The notes beneath the pieces are model-generated. The model had not been told where the DNA came from. It searched no databases and was given only the letters and a program-made list of their open reading frames with translations. The position numbers and the translations under genes were made by a program. DNA of 45,695 bases from assembly GCF_015690345.1 (NCBI RefSeq), contig NZ_JADPUN010000311.1:1-45695 (forward strand), read 5' to 3'. Each line of letters opens with the position of its first letter. Position 1 is the first letter of the stretch. The stretch is from Plantactinospora alkalitolerans (GTDB lineage Bacteria > Actinomycetota > Actinomycetes > Mycobacteriales > Micromonosporaceae). Positions 43,231 through 45,695 of the stretch are shown here, in pieces.

Positions 43231-44525
43231 GCAGCCCCGCGTCGGCGGCGGAGCTGACCCGTACCGACCCGCCACGCCGGCCCGGCGGACTGCTCCGACG
43301 GCGGGACTTCCGGCTGTTCTGGACCGGCGAGACCGCGACCAACTTCGGCAGCAGCGTGACCAGCGTGGCGCTGCCACTGGTAGCGGTCACGGTGCTGCAC
43401 GCCAGCACGTTCCAGGTCGCACTGCTGACCGCGGCGGCCTGGCTGCCGTGGCTGGTCATCGGGCTGCCCGCCGGAGCCTGGGTCGATCGGCTGCCGGCCC
43501 GTCCCGTGATGCTGGTCTGCGACCTGGTCGCGGCGCTGCTGTTCCTCAGCGTGCCGGCCGCCGCCTGGCTCGGCGCGCTGAGCATCGGCCACCTGCTGGC
43601 CGTGGCACTCGGCGGCGGCGTCGTCAGCGTCTTCTTCAGGACCGCGTACCAGGTCTGGCTGCCCGTCCTGCTGACCCGGTCCGAATTGCCGGAGGGCAAC
43701 GCGAAACTGCAGGGCAGCGAGGCGGTCGCCCAGGTTGCCGGCCCCGGGGCCGCCGGGCTGCTGGCCTCGGCGGTCGGCCCGGTGCTCGCCCTGCTGGTGG
43801 ATGTGGTGAGCTTTCTGGGCTCGGCCGCCTGCCTGCTGGCGATCCGGGTCCGGGAACCGCGCCGGGTACTCGACCGGGCCGCCGCCGGACTGCGTCAGGA
43901 GATCGCCGAAGGCATCCGGTTCGTGGCCCGCGATCCCTACCTGCGGGTACTGACCGTGTTCGGCGCGGTCAGCAACCTCGCCCTGACCGGATACCAGGCG
44001 ATCCTGGTGGTCTTCCTGGTCCGTGAGGTCGGGGTCAGCCCGGGCACGGTCGGCGGTCTGGTCGCCGCGATGAGCGTCGGCGGAGTCCTCGGCGCCGTCC
44101 TCGCCACAGCGCTGAGCCGACGCCTCGGCAGCGCGCGGGCGATGCTCGTCAGCAACCTGGGCGCGGCGCCGTTCGGACTGCTGATCCCGCTGGCCGGACC
44201 CGGTGCACGGCTGGCGCTCGTGGTGGTCGCCGGAGTGGTGATCGGCGCCGGCACCGTGGTGGGCAACGTGCTCAAGGGCAGTTTCCGCCAGGCGTACGTG
44301 CCGCACGGGCTGCTCGGTCGAGTCATCGTGAGCATGCAGGTGGTCAACTACGGCACCATTCCGCTGGGTGCCCTGCTGGGCGGCATGCTCGGCACCATCC
44401 TGGGGCTCCGCCCGGCGATCTGGTGGATCACCGGTGCTCTGGCGCTGACCGGGCTGATCCTGCTGATCGGTCCGCTGCGCCGGCACCGGGAACTGCCCGA
44501 CCGTCCGGCCCTGGACCGAACCTGA
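43227..44525 (+). CDS. MFS transporter, EntS-like exporter
   Basis: 432 residues with twelve predicted helices. The N-terminus RDFRLFWTGETATNFGSSVTSVALPLVAV and motif A-like GLPAGAWVDRLPARPVML identify the MFS_3/EntS subfamily. These are drug or siderophore exporters. The substrate cannot be deduced. GTG start at 43227 overlaps the ArsR stop, which makes a regulator-exporter operon. Confidence 0.88.
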   Translation: MSSPASAAELTRTDPPRRPGGLLRRRDFRLFWTGETATNFGSSVTSVALPLVAVTVLHASTFQVALLTAAAWLPWLVIGLPAGAWVDRLPARPVMLVCDLVAALLFLSVPAAAWLGALSIGHLLAVALGGGVVSVFFRTAYQVWLPVLLTRSELPEGNAKLQGSEAVAQVAGPGAAGLLASAVGPVLALLVDVVSFLGSAACLLAIRVREPRRVLDRAAAGLRQEIAEGIRFVARDPYLRVLTVFGAVSNLALTGYQAILVVFLVREVGVSPGTVGGLVAAMSVGGVLGAVLATALSRRLGSARAMLVSNLGAAPFGLLIPLAGPGARLALVVVAGVVIGAGTVVGNVLKGSFRQAYVPHGLLGRVIVSMQVVNYGTIPLGALLGGMLGTILGLRPAIWWITGALALTGLILLIGPLRRHRELPDRPALDRT

Positions 44526-44544
44526 CGGATGGGTCCAGGGCCGG
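44505..44544. terminator. Bidirectional terminator between the MFS gene and cspA
   Basis: CCGGCCCTGGACC (44505-44517) is exactly complementary to GGTCCAGGGCCGG (44532-44544): 13 bp with a 14-base loop. It overlaps the last codons of the MFS gene and ends 14 bases before the cspA stop on the other strand, so it can serve both convergent genes. Confidence 0.75.
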
Positions 44545-44557
44545 AGGGTCGGGTCGG

Positions 44558-44761
44558 TCAGCGCGGCTGTACGTTCGCCGCCTGTGGACCCTTGTCGCCC
44601 TGCGTCACGTCAAACTCGACCTTCTGCCCCTCGTTGAGTTCTCGGTAGCCGGACGACGAGATCGCCGAGTAATGAACGAAAACGTCCGGCCCCCCACCAT
44701 CCTGTTCGATGAAGCCGAAGCCCTTTTCCGAGTTGAACCACTTCACGGTCCCGGTTGCCAT
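44558..44761 (-). CDS. cspA: Cold shock protein (CspA family)
   Basis: 67 residues forming one cold shock domain. RNP1 KGFGFI is at 13-18 and RNP2 VFVHYSAI at 27-34, and the start [20 protein letters not shown] is standard. It binds single-stranded RNA/DNA as a chaperone. AAGGAG lies seven bases before the ATG. Whether this copy responds to cold cannot be told; the leader is short. Confidence 0.95.
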   Translation of the reverse strand: MATGTVKWFNSEKGFGFIEQDGGGPDVFVHYSAISSSGYRELNEGQKVEFDVTQGDKGPQAANVQPR

Positions 44762-44881
44762 ACGTGTCTCCTTAGCGGCGCGTCAGGGAAGCGGCGCGCC
44801 CCGCACGCACCGACAGTAGCCCCCCGGGCTGCCGAATGCGGCCGGAAGTCGCGAGTCGTACTGTTGCCGGGCGAGTCCGGC

Positions 44882-44899
44882 CTACCCCGACGGGGGTAG
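44882..44899. other. Small hairpin between divergent cspA and dedA
   Basis: CTACCCC (44882-44888) pairs with GGGGTAG (44893-44899) around GACG. Seven perfect pairs in a 217-base divergent intergenic region; it may be an operator or a leader stem. Nothing else is recognisable in 44762-44978. Confidence 0.4.
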
Positions 44900-44978
44900 T
44901 TGAGGGCTACGCCGAGCGGTGGACATACCCCGAGAGCGGGTCAGGGTTGCCGGCCACTCTTCCGGGGGCTTGACCCGG

Positions 44979-45638
44979 ATGTCCACGCCGCGATTCCTCC
45001 GTAGCGTTCTCCACGTGGCTGACTGGCTGATTCAGGTGGGGGAGCTTCCGTCGGTGGTCTTCCTGACGGTGCTCGGTGTGGTCATGATGCTCGACGCGAT
45101 TCCGCTGCTGGGCGTACTGGTGCCCGGCGACGTCGCGGTGCTCGCCGCAGTGGGGGTCGGGCGGCCGGCGAGCGTGGGTGCGTTCCTCGCGGTGATCGGC
45201 GGCTGCCTCGGCGGATGGTCGCTCACCTTCTTCGCCGGGCGGCGGTTCGGTGCGCGGCTGCGCCGCAGCCGGACGGGGGCGTGGATCGGGGAGGCGCGCT
45301 GGGCGGCGGCGGAACGGATGCTCGGCAGCGGCGGGGGCCGGATGGTGATGGTGGCGCCGTTTCTGCCGGTGCTGCACGCGCTGCTGCCGCTCGCTGCGGG
45401 CGGACTGCGGATGTCGTACCGCCGGTTCGTCGGGTTCGCGGCGGTCGGCGCGGTGCTCTGGGCCGGGCTCTACATGGCACTCGGCACCGTGGCCCGGTCG
45501 GTCGGTGGGCTCCTGCCCGGCGAGTCGTTCGCCCTGCTGGGCACGGTGGCGTTCGGAATGATCTTCGGCGGGCTCGTCCTGCTGGGCGTCCGGCGTCGAC
45601 TCGGGGCGACCGCCGAGGCCGGGCCGGTGCCGAGCTGA
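44979..45638 (+). CDS. DedA-family (VTT) membrane protein
   Basis: 219 residues from the ATG at 44979; an in-frame GTG at 45015 is equally possible. DedA features are AIPLLGVLVPGDVAVLAAVGVG, GGWSLTFFAGRRFGARLRRSRTG and a re-entrant LLPLAAGGLRMSYRRFVGF. It corresponds to the N-terminal half of the protein at 37063, without a PAP2 part. Family members move undecaprenyl phosphate or phospholipids between membrane leaflets. Confidence 0.82.
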   Translation: MSTPRFLRSVLHVADWLIQVGELPSVVFLTVLGVVMMLDAIPLLGVLVPGDVAVLAAVGVGRPASVGAFLAVIGGCLGGWSLTFFAGRRFGARLRRSRTGAWIGEARWAAAERMLGSGGGRMVMVAPFLPVLHALLPLAAGGLRMSYRRFVGFAAVGAVLWAGLYMALGTVARSVGGLLPGESFALLGTVAFGMIFGGLVLLGVRRRLGATAEAGPVPS

Positions 45639-45695
45639 GCGGCGCGGGCCGACCAGGCCGGGGGTGATTCGGTCGGGGGACCGAGTCGGTCGGGG

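Overview
The window is high-GC (about 70 %) chromosomal DNA from a filamentous actinomycete. GTG and TTG starts, four-base start/stop overlaps, Tat and lipoprotein signals, and the core gene order pdtaR - branched-chain amino acid ABC transporter - polA - rpsA - coaE - uvrB all fit this. A GGAAGGGGCCCCTTC-type palindromic repeat after the second transporter operon, together with the gene content, points to Micromonosporaceae (Micromonospora or a close genus). This placement is inference from remembered features, not a database comparison.

Left end (1-6.2 kb) is accessory. The first codons of an IS982-like transposase run off the edge. Next come a galactosamine/tagatose phosphate module (AgaS-type sugar isomerase and a GatZ/KbaZ-family protein), a GntR/UTRA repressor and a Tat-exported GH36-type alpha-galactosidase. 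Repeated (A/T)CTGGTAT half-sites lie upstream of all three transcription units and probably form one local regulon. A long hairpin ends the glycosidase gene.

6.2-16.4 kb: a 73-nt tRNA with a CAA (leucine) anticodon but no long variable arm, the ANTAR response regulator gene pdtaR, a lipoprotein gene, then livJHMGF followed closely by a polar amino acid ABC transporter (binding protein, permease, ATPase), all on the plus strand. A 15-bp perfect hairpin separates livJ from livH.

16.4-26.4 kb is housekeeping: polA, an overlapping DUF3140/DUF2945 pair, a methyltransferase, rpsA with a clear terminator, coaE fused to a GrpB domain, and uvrB.

26.4-32 kb: an SDR oxidoreductase, a broken remnant of the STM4014/STM4013 cluster, an ABM-fold protein, a pnuC-nadR pair for nicotinamide riboside uptake and conversion to NAD, and a TerC-family membrane protein behind a likely yybP-ykoY manganese riboswitch.

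32-37 kb (minus strand): typA followed by a serine beta-lactamase-fold enzyme, an enolase-superfamily dipeptide epimerase and an NlpC/P60 peptidase with SH3-like N-terminus. The last three resemble a Bacillus ykfB/ykfC-like muropeptide salvage set.

37-45.7 kb: a DedA protein fused to a catalytically degenerate PAP2 domain, a lytic transglycosylase lipoprotein, a phage-endolysin-like amidase, an epimerase/dehydratase, a second GntR regulator, an ArsR-MFS pair behind a three-unit TTGYGCAAT repeat, cspA, and a second DedA protein. I saw no CRISPR array, rRNA, complete prophage or large biosynthetic cluster.
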